NCBI GenBank assembly: GCA_003133205.1
Contig: PKWK01000266.1
Coordinates: 1-24,670 of the forward strand
Reading direction: 5' to 3'
DNA length: 24,670 nucleotides
Source of the DNA: Granulicella sp.
GTDB lineage: Bacteria > Acidobacteriota > Terriglobia > Terriglobales > Acidobacteriaceae
Under the pieces are notes generated by a model. It was given only the letters and a program-made list of their open reading frames with translations. It was not told the origin of the DNA and did not search any database. Both the position numbers and the translations under genes were made by a program. Shown piece by piece: positions 1 through 8,600 of the stretch. Each line of letters opens with the position of its first letter. Positions within the stretch are counted from its first letter, which is position 1.

Positions 1-2
1 AC

Positions 3-140
3 TGGCGTGCCCTCCGCCCCAACCCCGCGCTCAACGAACCCGCCGATGCCGACCAGCACTGGAACGCTCTCTCGCTCCCCTTCGTCGTCGGCCCCCACGG
101 TCGGATCGGCAAACTCAATGCCAAGGCGCTGGCTCCATGA
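3..140 (+). CDS. C-terminal end of an unidentified protein (partial, cut by left edge)
   Basis: An open frame enters from the left edge and ends at TGA 138-140, giving 45 residues ending in LSLPFVVGPHGRIGKLNAKA followed by LAP. Almost every codon ends in G or C, as in the confirmed genes of this window, which supports real coding. The other reading frame here, from position 7, would run past 290 without that codon pattern and looks like a shadow. I do not recognise the family. It converges on the minus-strand Crp/Fnr gene, with about 77 bases between the two stops and no clear terminator hairpin. Confidence 0.55.
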   Translation, partial: WRALRPNPALNEPADADQHWNALSLPFVVGPHGRIGKLNAKALAP

Positions 141-217
141 GTCTGGTCGAAGTTCCTGCAAAGCCCTGTTCTCGCCAACTGAGATGAGAATTCAAATTAC
201 CGAAAACCAGAACCGCT

Positions 218-934
218 CTAGCCGCGTCTGGCCGCCTTTGATCGAACACGCGGAGTGGCTGAACCAGGGGGGCTCTCGGGGTTACGCTCGGTGAATTGAT
301 CGTGCAGAATCACATTGAGCAGCGACTTATGAACCTGGATGCGCCCGTTGTATTCAATAAAGCCGTGGTCACGAAAGCGATTCATGAAGAAGCTGACGCG
401 GGACCGGGTGGTCCCAATCATTTCCGCCAGAGTTTCCTGAGTAATCTCCGGAATTAGCGATTCGGGTTCGCCTGGTTGGCCAAACTCCGCCATCAGCAGC
501 AGAATGCGGGCAAGACGCTTCTCGCTGGAGTTGAAGAGCTGGTCGACGAGATCGGCCTGGGTCCGCATTCCGCGTGCGAGCAGGAACTTGAAGAAAACAT
601 CGGCGAAGCCATGCTCCTCGTGCATGACTCGGATCATCTCATCGCGCCCAATCCTGAGCGCGGTGCATGCGGTCATGGCGGTGGCGGTGGCCAGGCGCAG
701 GCCGGGGACGCTGGCAATCGACTCTTCTCCAATGAAGTCGCCGGGGGCGAGCAGGGTGATGATGGCTTCCTTGCCGCCTTCGGAGACGACGGTGAGCTTG
801 GCGCGACCAGTCTGCAAGTAGAAGACGCAATCGGCCGGGTTTCCCTGGGAGAAGAAGGCCTCTTTGGCCTTCAGACGGACGAGCGTTCGCCCCAATCCCG
901 CTTCTTCCAAAAAGGTGGCTAGGTCAAAGGTCAT
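218..934 (-). CDS. Crp/Fnr-family transcriptional regulator
   Basis: Predicted cytoplasmic DNA-binding regulator of 238 residues. The N-terminal half is a cyclic-nucleotide-binding-type beta barrel (FFSQGNPADCVFYLQTGRA, then APGDFIGEESI). A long dimerisation helix follows, and then a C-terminal winged helix (ITQETLAEMIGTTRSRVSFF) whose recognition helix carries the SR pair typical of the family. It lacks the N-terminal cysteine cluster of true Fnr, so an oxygen-sensing 4Fe-4S cluster is unlikely. I chose ATG 934 because GAGGTGA sits 5-6 bases upstream; the GTG at 943 overlaps that ribosome-binding site. The tail after the winged helix is proline/arginine-rich and probably disordered. The effector and targets cannot be told from sequence. 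It is divergent from a second, dissimilar Crp-like gene at 1291. Confidence 0.9.
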   Translation of the reverse strand: MTFDLATFLEEAGLGRTLVRLKAKEAFFSQGNPADCVFYLQTGRAKLTVVSEGGKEAIITLLAPGDFIGEESIASVPGLRLATATAMTACTALRIGRDEMIRVMHEEHGFADVFFKFLLARGMRTQADLVDQLFNSSEKRLARILLLMAEFGQPGEPESLIPEITQETLAEMIGTTRSRVSFFMNRFRDHGFIEYNGRIQVHKSLLNVILHDQFTERNPESPPGSATPRVRSKAARRG

Positions 935-943
935 GCTTTTCAC

Positions 944-1290
944 CTCAGAAATTTGAATGACTCGTCCCCGATGCGGTCTGAAACTTCACCAGAGGACCCA
1001 TTGCCTGTAAGCAGTCGATTCAATGCGTATCACTCCTGAAAATCATCTGGATCATGGAAATGACCCACTACTGGGGTTCAGATTGGGGGGCACATAGCGC
1101 GCGCATCAGAACTGACTAGGGTTGCCTTCGTCGGGAGACCCGCGATGAAAGAAAGAAAAGATTGACGGATCGGCCAAAATGACCCTACTCGCTTATTCTT
1201 GCGATCTTTGTCCGGTTTCGGACACAACCCGGACTTTGTCGGGCATCGTGGGCTTGGCGCATACTGATTGGGATAGGGTTTTGTCTGAAA
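944..1290. promoter_or_regulatory. Divergent intergenic region between two Crp/Fnr-type genes
   Basis: No gene is supported in these roughly 350 bases; they must hold the promoters of both regulators. A perfect dyad, TGTCCG-GTTT-CGGACA, lies at 1209-1224, about 67 bases before the second regulator. An imperfect dyad, CCCGGAC-TTT-GTCGGG, follows at about 1228-1243. A spaced inverted repeat, TTGAATGACT at 953-962 and AGTCGATTCAA at 1013-1023, lies near the first regulator. None matches the classical CRP (TGTGA-N6-TCACA) or FNR (TTGAT-N4-ATCAA) site. I could not place convincing -35/-10 boxes. Operator function is inference. Confidence 0.4.
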
Positions 1291-2016
1291 GTGAGGATTA
1301 CTTTGCGCACGAGCGGCTTTAAGAACACTCTTTTGAGGGCTCTAGACGGGGACATAGTTGAGCGCCTTCGATTGCAGCCGGTCAAATTCGAGTTGAAACA
1401 CGAAATCGAATACCCCGGCGACCCGATTGATCGCCTCTGTTTTCTCGAAGAGGGGATGGCATCGATTACGACAACGTTCGAGGACGGGTCTCAGGTCGAG
1501 GTAGGGATGTTTGGTTATGAGTCGGTCATCGGCGTCTCAGCTCTTATGGGAACAAAAAAGAGTCTGAATCGCGTCTACACCCAGATTGCTGGCCATGGCT
1601 ACACCTGCCACGTGGAGGACGCGAGAAGAGAGTTCGACCTTGGCGGCGACTTTCAGTCTCTGGCTCTGCGCTATGTTCAGGCACAACTCCTTCTGGCAAT
1701 GCAATCCGTTGGATGCAATGCAAAACACAACTTCGAACAGCGACTCGCCCGCTGGTTGCTCATCTGTGGGGAGCGCACGAACGTCGACACGTTCAAGATT
1801 TCGCATGAGTTTCTCGCAGACATGCTTGGGGGTGGCCGTCCCACTATTTCTACGACAGCCGGGATTCTCAAGCGAAAAGGACTTATCGAATACACCCGCG
1901 GAGAAATTCGCATCCTCGACGTCCCTGGGCTCACGAAGACCTCTTGCGAGTGCTATCTGCTCATCAAAGATTACCTCGACAATTACACAAAGTTCGACAC
2001 CGCAATCACTACGTAG
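1291..2016 (+). CDS. Crp-like transcriptional regulator (second, dissimilar copy)
   Basis: About 241 residues. It has the Crp-type layout: a degenerate cNMP-binding barrel (EIEYPGDPIDRLCFLEEG, then GMFGYESVIGVSALMG), a long helix rich in Q, L and A, and a C-terminal winged helix (ISHEFLADMLGGGRPTISTT, then AGILKRKGLIEYTRGEIRI). The recognition helix reads RPTIS rather than the SRxxVS pattern of the neighbour, so the two regulators probably read different sites. The start is uncertain. GTG 1291 has little upstream signal, while TTG 1303 is preceded by GTGAGG at a 6-base spacing and would give 237 residues. The C-terminus carries about 25 residues beyond the wing (ECYLLIKDYLDNYTKFD). Ligand unknown. 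Confidence 0.85.
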   Translation: MRITLRTSGFKNTLLRALDGDIVERLRLQPVKFELKHEIEYPGDPIDRLCFLEEGMASITTTFEDGSQVEVGMFGYESVIGVSALMGTKKSLNRVYTQIAGHGYTCHVEDARREFDLGGDFQSLALRYVQAQLLLAMQSVGCNAKHNFEQRLARWLLICGERTNVDTFKISHEFLADMLGGGRPTISTTAGILKRKGLIEYTRGEIRILDVPGLTKTSCECYLLIKDYLDNYTKFDTAITT

Positions 2017-2434
2017 CCGTTTTACCCGCCGCAGCCGCGGATGTGGGCCAGGACTTCGGCAAAGTAGAGAGTGGGTACGGCTCTTCCCATAACTCCACTT
2101 GTGTAGTCGACAGGCTTACCGGGGGAGTTTTTCTTAATTAACCTTCGAGCAGCAGCTCGGAGTCCCCTCGTCCGAGGCCGTCATACTTGAATCCGATCTC
2201 AATATCGTAATTCTCTACGACGCTCTGGCCTTCTCGGATTGCGACCGGCTCGAAAGGAAGCAACTCTGCTCCAATCTATGAAACCGTTGCGGATGGCTTT
2301 GTAGACAGATGATCGCCGCAATCGCGGTAGACCCGCAGACGGCGTCAGCGCAATTCTTCGCATGGTTACCAAAGAGTGAGTTGGATACGCGCGGAGAGGC
2401 CGCATACTGAACTTGACGAGAGGTATCGTCAAAT
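2017..2434. other. Gene-poor stretch with no supported feature
   Basis: About 420 bases after the second Crp-like gene. The possible frames here are short, mutually overlapping and without the G/C-third-position pattern of real genes in this window. One stretch, 2138-2278, is open and would encode a plausible-looking peptide (VILESDLNIVILYDALAF), but it has no start codon or ribosome-binding site. It may be a decayed gene fragment. No hairpin terminator or promoter stands out. Base composition is less G+C-rich than the flanking operons, in keeping with an accessory region that continues to about 3700. Confidence 0.4.
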
Positions 2435-2638
2435 ATGAAGTCTGCCAGCACGCTCGACATTGCGACCCTTCGAACACTAATTGCCCTCCAGCAGAACGAA
2501 GAGAAAAAACTCCACGCCATCCTTACAAATACCGCGTCTTCCCAAGTCAGACTGAGGGCGTTATTCGACTTGGAAAGAGTGTGCAGAAAGGTCAAAACCC
2601 AATCAGACGAGCTGGCAAAACTTGAGGCAGAACTATAG
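2435..2638 (+). CDS. Small hypothetical helical protein
   Basis: 67 codons from ATG 2435 to TAG, preceded by GAGAGG at an 11-base spacing, which is long but usable. The peptide looks wholly alpha-helical and charged, with no signal peptide or membrane segment (LRTLIALQQNEEKKLHAIL, then a lysine/glutamate-rich C-terminal helix ending KLEAEL). The heptad-like spacing of leucines suggests a short coiled coil. A second frame, 2413-2625, overlaps it but gives a cysteine/proline-rich, less protein-like sequence. I do not recognise a family. It sits between decayed DNA and another small ORF on the same strand. Confidence 0.45.
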   Translation: MKSASTLDIATLRTLIALQQNEEKKLHAILTNTASSQVRLRALFDLERVCRKVKTQSDELAKLEAEL

Positions 2639-2732
2639 CCCTACTTGTCTTGAGGGGATATTTACCGCCACAGCTTATGCACGCCGCGCGCCGATTACTG
2701 TTCGCTGAAACACAGACGCGCCCTGCGCTTCT

Positions 2733-2936
2733 GTGCCACAATTTCTTGTGGAAAAACGTCCTGATCCTCGAATTATTAAATCTGACAGGTTGGATAACGC
2801 CATCGTCGTCGCATTTGACGATGGTAAGACCGCCCTGTATTCAGCCGCCCTTTTGTACGTCACACTCTCGCAAGCGCGGATGTTAGAGCCTTCGGACTCT
2901 GAGCTTGACCAGATACACCTCATAGGTCGTCCCTGA
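2733..2936 (+). CDS. Small conserved-looking hypothetical protein
   Basis: 67 codons, GTG start at 2733. It has a globular-looking core that alternates beta and helix (RLDNAIVVAFDDGKTALYSA, then ALLYVTLSQARML) and an acidic C-terminus. The phrase 'FDDGK-ALYSA-LLY' resembles short hypothetical proteins I associate with acidobacterial genomes; that is memory, not a search result. There is no signal peptide, metal-binding motif or DNA-binding motif. No good ribosome-binding site precedes the GTG; the ATG at 2880 would leave only a stub. It may form a pair with the gene at 2435, about 95 bases upstream. Confidence 0.5.
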   Translation: MPQFLVEKRPDPRIIKSDRLDNAIVVAFDDGKTALYSAALLYVTLSQARMLEPSDSELDQIHLIGRP

Positions 2937-3091
2937 GGCCTTGAAGCGCGGTCCTGTAACCCTCCCCGGATCAGCACAGCTCCGTGCAACTCTGCACTTC
3001 GCTGAACACCTGTTGGCGTGTGCTCACCGCCGCCAGATTTCGGGTGGTCGGGACGCCCATCAACGCGGTGTGTTTGCGAGCGAGTGCTTTA

Positions 3092-3586
3092 TGAAGACTG
3101 CGACGGTCGCGTATCGGCGTGACTCAGAAATCCGCGTGGTTCATGCTGCATCGGATTCGCGTTGCTATGGGCGAAGAGCCTACCGGAACAATGGGCGGAC
3201 ACCACCACAATCCCATCGAAATCGACGAGACTTTCATCGGCGGCAAGGCAGAGAACAAGCACCTGAGCCAGCGTCGCCAGAAGGAACGCAAGACTATCGT
3301 GATGGGGATGCTGAACCGTGAGACTCGCCAGATCAGGGCCAAGGTAATCCTGAACGTGAAGCGCGAGACTCTACAGGCTGAAATCCTCTCCCACGTGGGA
3401 TTCAACGCGCACGTCTACACTGATGGTTGGGTGGGATATGACAAACTCGAAGAGTACAAGAACTTCACTCATCGCACAGTGAATCACATCAACCAGTACG
3501 TTAACGGACGCGTCCACACCCAAGGAATCGAGAACTTCTGGAGCTTGCTCAAGCGCGGTCTGTCGGGCACCTCACCCCAAGGATAG
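3092..3586 (+). pseudogene. IS1595-family (ISXO2-like) transposase remnant
   Basis: The frame from about 3119 encodes the core of an IS1595-type DDE transposase: GVTQKSAWFMLHRIR, the first catalytic aspartate in IEIDETFIGGK, the second in YTDGWVGY, and the C-terminal HTQGIENFWSLLKR block. It lacks the N-terminal zinc ribbon and the region before GVTQK. In that frame a TGA lies at 3092, and only a few recognisable codons (SRIGVTQK) precede the core. The C-terminus breaks after KRGLSGT, where intact relatives continue for tens of residues, and ends in an unrelated SPQG and a stop. No terminal inverted repeats or target-site duplication could be found. It is a dead internal fragment marking past insertion and deletion. 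Confidence 0.85.
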
Positions 3587-3652
3587 GTTACTCAGTCAAC
3601 TATATTATTACCTTGGCATCTCATTGCAAACAGGATACTTAATACCACCACT

Positions 3653-3665
3653 CCCCCCGGGGGGG
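3653..3665. repeat. C6G7 perfect palindrome
   Basis: Six C followed by seven G, flanked by CACT on the left and TTACC on the right. The self-complementary core can form a cruciform, or base-pair without a loop between strands. It lies between the transposase remnant and the mbfA-like gene. Similar C/G-run palindromes occur between genes in some acidobacterial genomes as far as I recall, but I cannot confirm that this is one of a dispersed set. A role as terminator is unlikely because there is no loop and no T-run. Confidence 0.6.
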
Positions 3666-3755
3666 TTACCTCCAAACGCCGTGATACTGGACACTGGCAA
3701 CCGCAAAGCAAATGGGCGATGATTGCACGACCGCGAACAAACTGGCAGGGAGACA

Positions 3756-4937
3756 ATGAATAGCAGGGACACAGAACGTCTGATAGAAGCTCTCGCCAGC
3801 AACTGGCAGGCGGAGATGCGTGGCTATCACACATACAACACGCTTTCGCAACAGGAGGCCGAACCGCACCGCCGCCGCACGCTGCGCAACCTCGCCCTGG
3901 CCGAAAAGCACCACGCCGATCTGTGGGCCGGACGACTGACCGACCTGGGCGCGCCGGTCCCCGAGTATGAAGGCTCCGAATCCGGCGAGGCTGGCTCGCT
4001 CGCTAACCGCATCGGCGGACAGGGACTCGCGCTGCGCCGCCTGGAACTCGAAGAGAGCCGCGACATCGCCCGCTACGGCAAGCAGATTGAAGACCTGGGC
4101 GACGAAGCCAGCACCGCGATCCTGAAAGAGGTCCTGGCCGACGAAGCGGACCACTACATCACCTTGGGCGGCCTCATCCGCCATCACCTCCCTGCCGAAC
4201 CGATGGCCGCGGAGGTGGCGAAACACGCGCTCGACGAGTTGGTGGCCACACGGGAAGAGGGCCAGCCCAAAGCTGCCAGCTGGATCGGCGACGCCATCTA
4301 CGGAGTCAACGACGGTCTCGGCGCGATCTTCGGCATCGTCTCCGGTGTCTCCGGCGCAACCCTCGGCAACGCACACTTCGTGCTGATCGCCGGCCTCGCC
4401 GGGATGATTGCCAGCGCACTGTCCATGGGATCGGGCGCGTACCTCGCCGCGAAGAGCGAGCGCGAAATCTACGAGGCCGAGTTCGCCCGCGAACGCGACG
4501 CTGTCGAGTACAACGAGGCCGAAGCCCGCGAACTCCTCTCGCTCACCTACCAGGTCCGCGGCCTCTCCGCGGAAGATGCCGATCACTTCGTCGGACACAT
4601 CGCAGAGCGCAAGGAACAACTCGTCGAAGCGCTCGCCCGCGAACGCCTGCACATCAGCGCGGAAGGCCTCAGCAAACCCTGGGTCTCGGCCACCTCCGGA
4701 GCGCTCTCCACCGCCGTCGGAGCCTTCATCCCGGTCGTGCCGTTCTTCTTCATGGCCGGCTTGCCCGCGATCATCGTCGCCGCGATCATCTCCCTCGCCG
4801 CACACTTCGCAGTCGGCGCAGCCAAGTCCCTCATCACCATCCGCTCCTGGTGGAGCAGCGGCCTCGAGATGACAGCCGTCGGCGCCATCGAAGGCGTAGT
4901 CACCTATGTAATCGGCATCGGCATCGGCAGACTCTAA
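3756..4937 (+). CDS. mbfA: Membrane-bound ferritin: ferritin-like domain fused to VIT1/CCC1 transporter (MbfA-like)
   Basis: 393 residues from ATG 3756, preceded by AGGGAG only 3-4 bases away; an upstream TTG at 3723 is less likely. Residues 1-145 form a ferritin/rubrerythrin-like four-helix bundle with iron-site motifs (EMRGYHTY, LAEKHHADLW, and LADEADHYITL with an ExxH pair). Residues 165-393 form a VIT1/CCC1 domain: DAIYGVNDGLGAIFGIVSGV, then several transmembrane helices, with a charged E-rich cytoplasmic segment between helices 3 and 4. Characterised alphaproteobacterial MbfA proteins of this architecture export iron across the inner membrane and protect from iron and peroxide stress. 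The same role is inferred here. No Fur or Irr box was recognised upstream. It converges with the reductase gene, with only 7 bases between stops. Confidence 0.92.
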   Translation: MNSRDTERLIEALASNWQAEMRGYHTYNTLSQQEAEPHRRRTLRNLALAEKHHADLWAGRLTDLGAPVPEYEGSESGEAGSLANRIGGQGLALRRLELEESRDIARYGKQIEDLGDEASTAILKEVLADEADHYITLGGLIRHHLPAEPMAAEVAKHALDELVATREEGQPKAASWIGDAIYGVNDGLGAIFGIVSGVSGATLGNAHFVLIAGLAGMIASALSMGSGAYLAAKSEREIYEAEFARERDAVEYNEAEARELLSLTYQVRGLSAEDADHFVGHIAERKEQLVEALARERLHISAEGLSKPWVSATSGALSTAVGAFIPVVPFFFMAGLPAIIVAAIISLAAHFAVGAAKSLITIRSWWSSGLEMTAVGAIEGVVTYVIGIGIGRL

Positions 4938-4944
4938 AGCGGCT

Positions 4945-5541
4945 TCAGACGAGCCTCAGCCCGATACGCCGCGCGTGCGCCATGGTCCGTGACGACAGCG
5001 TCTGGTGCGGCTGCTGGGCCGCGAGACCGATCCAAAGATTGGCGACTGTCCTCGCTCCCAGCATCTTCGCTGTCACGCGCAGAGCACGCGCGGCTCCGGT
5101 GAAAAAAGGAATGCAGAATCCAGGCATCGCGGTCGAGGCCACCAGCACGGCTTTCCGGGTGAAGTGCGTATCGCGCGGCTTTGGCGCAGCTTGCCCCCAC
5201 GGCCAATAAGTAGCTCCCAACAGCCGCTCCATGAACCGCCGGAAGATCGCAGTCAGGTTCCAATAATTCACCGGCGAGCCCAGAACGACAGCATCCGCCG
5301 CCTCAACCTCGTCGAGAATCGATTGCAGATCATCCTCCTGCACACACTGCCCGCGTTGAATTCCCGGCGCCTGCGTACAGCGCCGGCAGTTATGGCAGAA
5401 CTCGATGTGCTGTTCCGTCAGATAGATTGTGTGCGTTTCAGCACCTTTTTCGCGCGCCCCTTCAAGAATGGCCTGAACCGCCGTATCAACCGTTCCACCT
5501 TTGCGATAGCTGCCAACGATTGCGACAACTTTACGTGCCAT
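4945..5541 (-). CDS. NADPH-dependent FMN reductase / flavodoxin-fold oxidoreductase
   Basis: 198 residues from ATG 5541, with GAGG about 7 bases upstream. The N-terminus has the flavodoxin-like fold's FMN phosphate loop (IVGSYRKGGTVD). The middle has VVLGSPVNYWNLTAIFRRF, which matches the flavin-contacting loop of the NAD(P)H-dependent FMN reductase / iron-sulfur flavoprotein superfamily. A cysteine motif, CHNCRRC at residues 49-55 followed by another Cys near residue 66, resembles the compact cluster-binding motif of iron-sulfur flavoproteins, so an Fe-S cluster is possible. Its electron acceptor is unknown. It lies downstream of smc but is separated from it by a terminator-like hairpin, so it probably has its own promoter in 5542-5630. 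Its position beside the iron exporter may be a coincidence. Confidence 0.85.
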   Translation of the reverse strand: MARKVVAIVGSYRKGGTVDTAVQAILEGAREKGAETHTIYLTEQHIEFCHNCRRCTQAPGIQRGQCVQEDDLQSILDEVEAADAVVLGSPVNYWNLTAIFRRFMERLLGATYWPWGQAAPKPRDTHFTRKAVLVASTAMPGFCIPFFTGAARALRVTAKMLGARTVANLWIGLAAQQPHQTLSSRTMAHARRIGLRLV

Positions 5542-5629
5542 TGCAAGCCTCGAATCGATTGCGCGAACAGTTTATTCCTCAAGGAGAGAAATATGGATAA
5601 AAGCACAAACAAAGGTGATCCTCATCACA

Positions 5630-5675
5630 CGCGAAAAATGCTGGGCGGAGCCTTAGCTCCACTCCAGCATTCGCG
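5630..5675 (-). terminator. Probable Rho-independent terminator of smc
   Basis: An 8-bp stem pairs 5637-5644 (AATGCTGG) with 5664-5671 (CCAGCATT). An inner GGAG/CTCC stem (5647-5650 with 5657-5660) closes on a 6-base loop. Read on the minus strand, the stem is followed by a run of five T (complement of 5634-5638), and the structure starts about 20 bases after the smc stop codon. The outer CGCG tetramers at 5630-5633 and 5672-5675 can extend the stem across a bulge. Confidence 0.65.
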
Positions 5676-5694
5676 AACTCAATCGAATCAGGCC

Positions 5695-8600
5695 CTAAGC
5701 GACCGCGCGGCGGTCCTGCTCGTCCCGGTTGTGCTTGTCCTTGCTCAGGTTTACGCTAACGATCTTGGAGACGCCCGGCTCCTGCATGGTGACGCCGTAG
5801 ATCACGTCCGCCTGCTGCATGGTGCGCTTGGAGTGGGTGATGACCACAAACTGCGTGGTCACCGCCATATCCGCAATCAGCTTGGCGAAGCGGCCTACGT
5901 TGGTCTCGTCCAGCGGCGCGTCGACTTCGTCCAGCACACAGAACGGCGAGGGCTGGAACTGGAAGATTCCGACCAGCAGTGAGAGCGCGGTGAGCGCCTT
6001 CTCTCCGCCCGACAGCAGCAGAATGTTCTGCAGCTTCTTGCCCGGAGGCGAGGCAACGATGTCGATTCCCGACTCGGCCGAATTCTCCTCGTCGGTCAGC
6101 CGCATGAAGGCCTGGCCGCCGCCGAAAAGTTTGGCGAATGTCACGCTGAAGTTCTCGTTGATGACCGCGAATGCCTGGTCGAACTTCACGCGCGAGACAT
6201 CGTCGATCTCCTTGATCGAAGCCTGCGTATTCTCGATCGACTCGAGCAGGTCCTTGCGCTGCGTCTCGAGGAAGCTGTGGCGCGCGGCGGTCTCGTTGTA
6301 CTCTTCGAGCGCCATCATGTTCACCGGCCCCATCGCCTCGAGCCTCTGCTTGAGAGCGCGCGCTGCCTCTTCTTCTACGGTCAGCGCCTCGCCCTCGATG
6401 CGTGCAACGCCTGCGTCCTCGCGCAGCGCCGAAGCCTCCGCGCCAAGATCGTTCAGGCACGTCGCCTCGATGTGCTCGATGTCCGAAGCCAGCTTTGCCG
6501 CACGCGCCGTCAGGTTCGCCCGCTGCTCGCGGACCTCTTCGGTCTCATGTCGCAGCGTGCGAAGCTTTGCGTCAAGCTCGGCCATTTGCCCGCGCAGTTC
6601 GTTCGCTGCCTCAGTCAGGCGAGCGCCTTCGGCCAACGCGGTTGCCCGTGTCTCCGCCAGCAAACCATGCTGCGCCGCAAGCTCCCAAGTCTCCTGCTCG
6701 CGCCGGGCTTTCTCTGCAGCGGACGCCTCCATCTGCTGTTCGATCTGGGTAATCCGAGCGCCTTGCGCATCGGCCATCCGCCGCGTCTGCTCGTAGTTCG
6801 CCGCTGCATTGCGCCGCCGCTCTTCCAGCCCTGCGAGCGCCGCAGAAGCCTCCGCAGCGGCCTGTTGCAGAGCCTCGCGCTGACCGCGCAGCCCATCAAG
6901 CTGAGCCTGCAACTCCGCCAGTTGCACCTCCAAACCTTCGCGCTCGGTTTCGAACGCCGCAGCCTCTTGCTGCCTGCGCGCGATCAGTTCCTGCTTCTGC
7001 GTCCGCGCCTCGCGGTTTCGTTCGCTCGCGAGCGACCACTCCTGCAGCCGCCGCTCAATCCGCGCGGTCTCCGACTCCATCTGCCGCAGCGCTGCGCCGG
7101 AGTTCGCTGACTCGCGCTCCGCATCTCTTCGCTCAACCGTCTTCGCGTCGAGCGCCGCGGTCAACTCCCGCAGATCGCGCTCCAGTCCAGCCGCTTCCAA
7201 CTCGGCCTGCGCCAGCGCCGCTTCGGTCGCATCGAGTTTCTGCTGGACCTCGCTCAACTCGCGCTTTAACGCCAACGGGCCCTGCTCGCGCACGCGCCCG
7301 CCAGTCACCGTCGCGTTGTGAAACGCCTCGCCACCCGGAGCGAGGAAGAACCCGCGGGGATGCTCGCTCGCGAGCCTGCGCGCGGTCGCCGCATCCTGCG
7401 CAATGAAGCCGTCCCTGAGCTTGGGCAGCATGCCCTCAAGCGACGTGCCGAACCCGTTCAGCACGCGGACGCAGTCCTTCAAAGCAACCGCACCCTCGAG
7501 GGGATTGGGCGTCTCCGAAGCATGGCCGTGCGAATGGACGTCATGTTCTCCATGCACCAGGAACGTGGCCCGCCCGGCAACGTCCGCTTCGAGCATGCGC
7601 ATACCGGCATCGGCCGCGGCCCAACTCTTCACGACGACATAGTTCAACTCGTCCCGCAGAAACTCATCGACGACGCCTTCATATTGGCCGTCCACTTCGA
7701 GGAAATCCGCAAGCGTGCCCACCGGCGATAATCCGTTACTCCCGCCGTTCCGCGTGTTCGCCTTGAAGATATTCCTCACGGTGTCGGTCGAGTAGCTATG
7801 CTCGCGGATCAACCCATCCAGCGAACTCCGGCGACCCTGGAGCGTCGCGCGTTCCCCACGCAATTGGTCACCCCGCCGCTTGGCGGCCGCCTCTTGTTCA
7901 CGGGCGCCGCCGATCTTCAACCGAAGCTCGGCAATCTCAGCTTCCAGCGACTTCAGCCGCTCGGTCACATCACCGAAGGTCATCGCCACCTGGCCTCGCT
8001 GCAATCCGAGCTCTGCCAGCTCGCGGCGCGCCATGTCGGACTCCGACACCAGCCGCTCCGACTCGCTCTCCAGACCTCCCAGCGCCGCCTCGGCCTGCGC
8101 CTGTTCGTTCCGGCTCGCCGCTGCGCGCTGCATCAACTGCATTGCGCTGCGCCGATTCTGCTCGGCCTGCTGCTCCGCGGCGGTGACTGCGCGCACCGCC
8201 TCCTGCGCCCGCTGCTGCTGGGCCTGAGCGGCCTCACGCGAGCCCGACGCTTCCGCCGTTGCATTCTCGAGAAAACTCCGCTGCCCTTCCAACTCGCCCG
8301 CCAGCACACGAAGCTGCTCGCGCGCCTGCTCCAGATCAGCCCCGCCCGCGGCGATGCGCGCCGTCAGTTCGGCCACTCGGTCGGTGTTCGCGGCCATGCG
8401 AGCCGTCACCCGCTCCAGTTCCACTGCGGAGTGGTTCGCCTGCGCGCCCGCCTCGCGAATCTGCCGATCGAACTCATACCCCGACTGAACTCCGGCTGTG
8501 TGCTCCGCGTCCATCGCCTCGACGGCTGCGGCCTGCTGCTCGATCTGCACCGTCAACACCGCGATCTGCGCCGCGACCGCTGCCTGCTCGGCGTCGAGCT

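Noticed and set aside
2138..2281. Open stretch encoding a peptide with VILESDLNIVILYDALAF
   Set aside because: No start codon, no ribosome-binding site and only about 46 codons; kept as a possible decayed fragment, not a gene.
3666..4805. 379-residue Gly/Asp/Glu-rich minus-strand frame
   Set aside because: Antisense shadow of the MbfA-like gene; composition follows from G/C-biased codons on the other strand.
5593..5982. Plus-strand frame from ATG 5593 with AAGGAGAG upstream
   Set aside because: The ribosome-binding site is attractive, but the frame passes through the smc terminator hairpin and then runs antisense to the conserved smc C-terminus; the peptide has no recognisable features.
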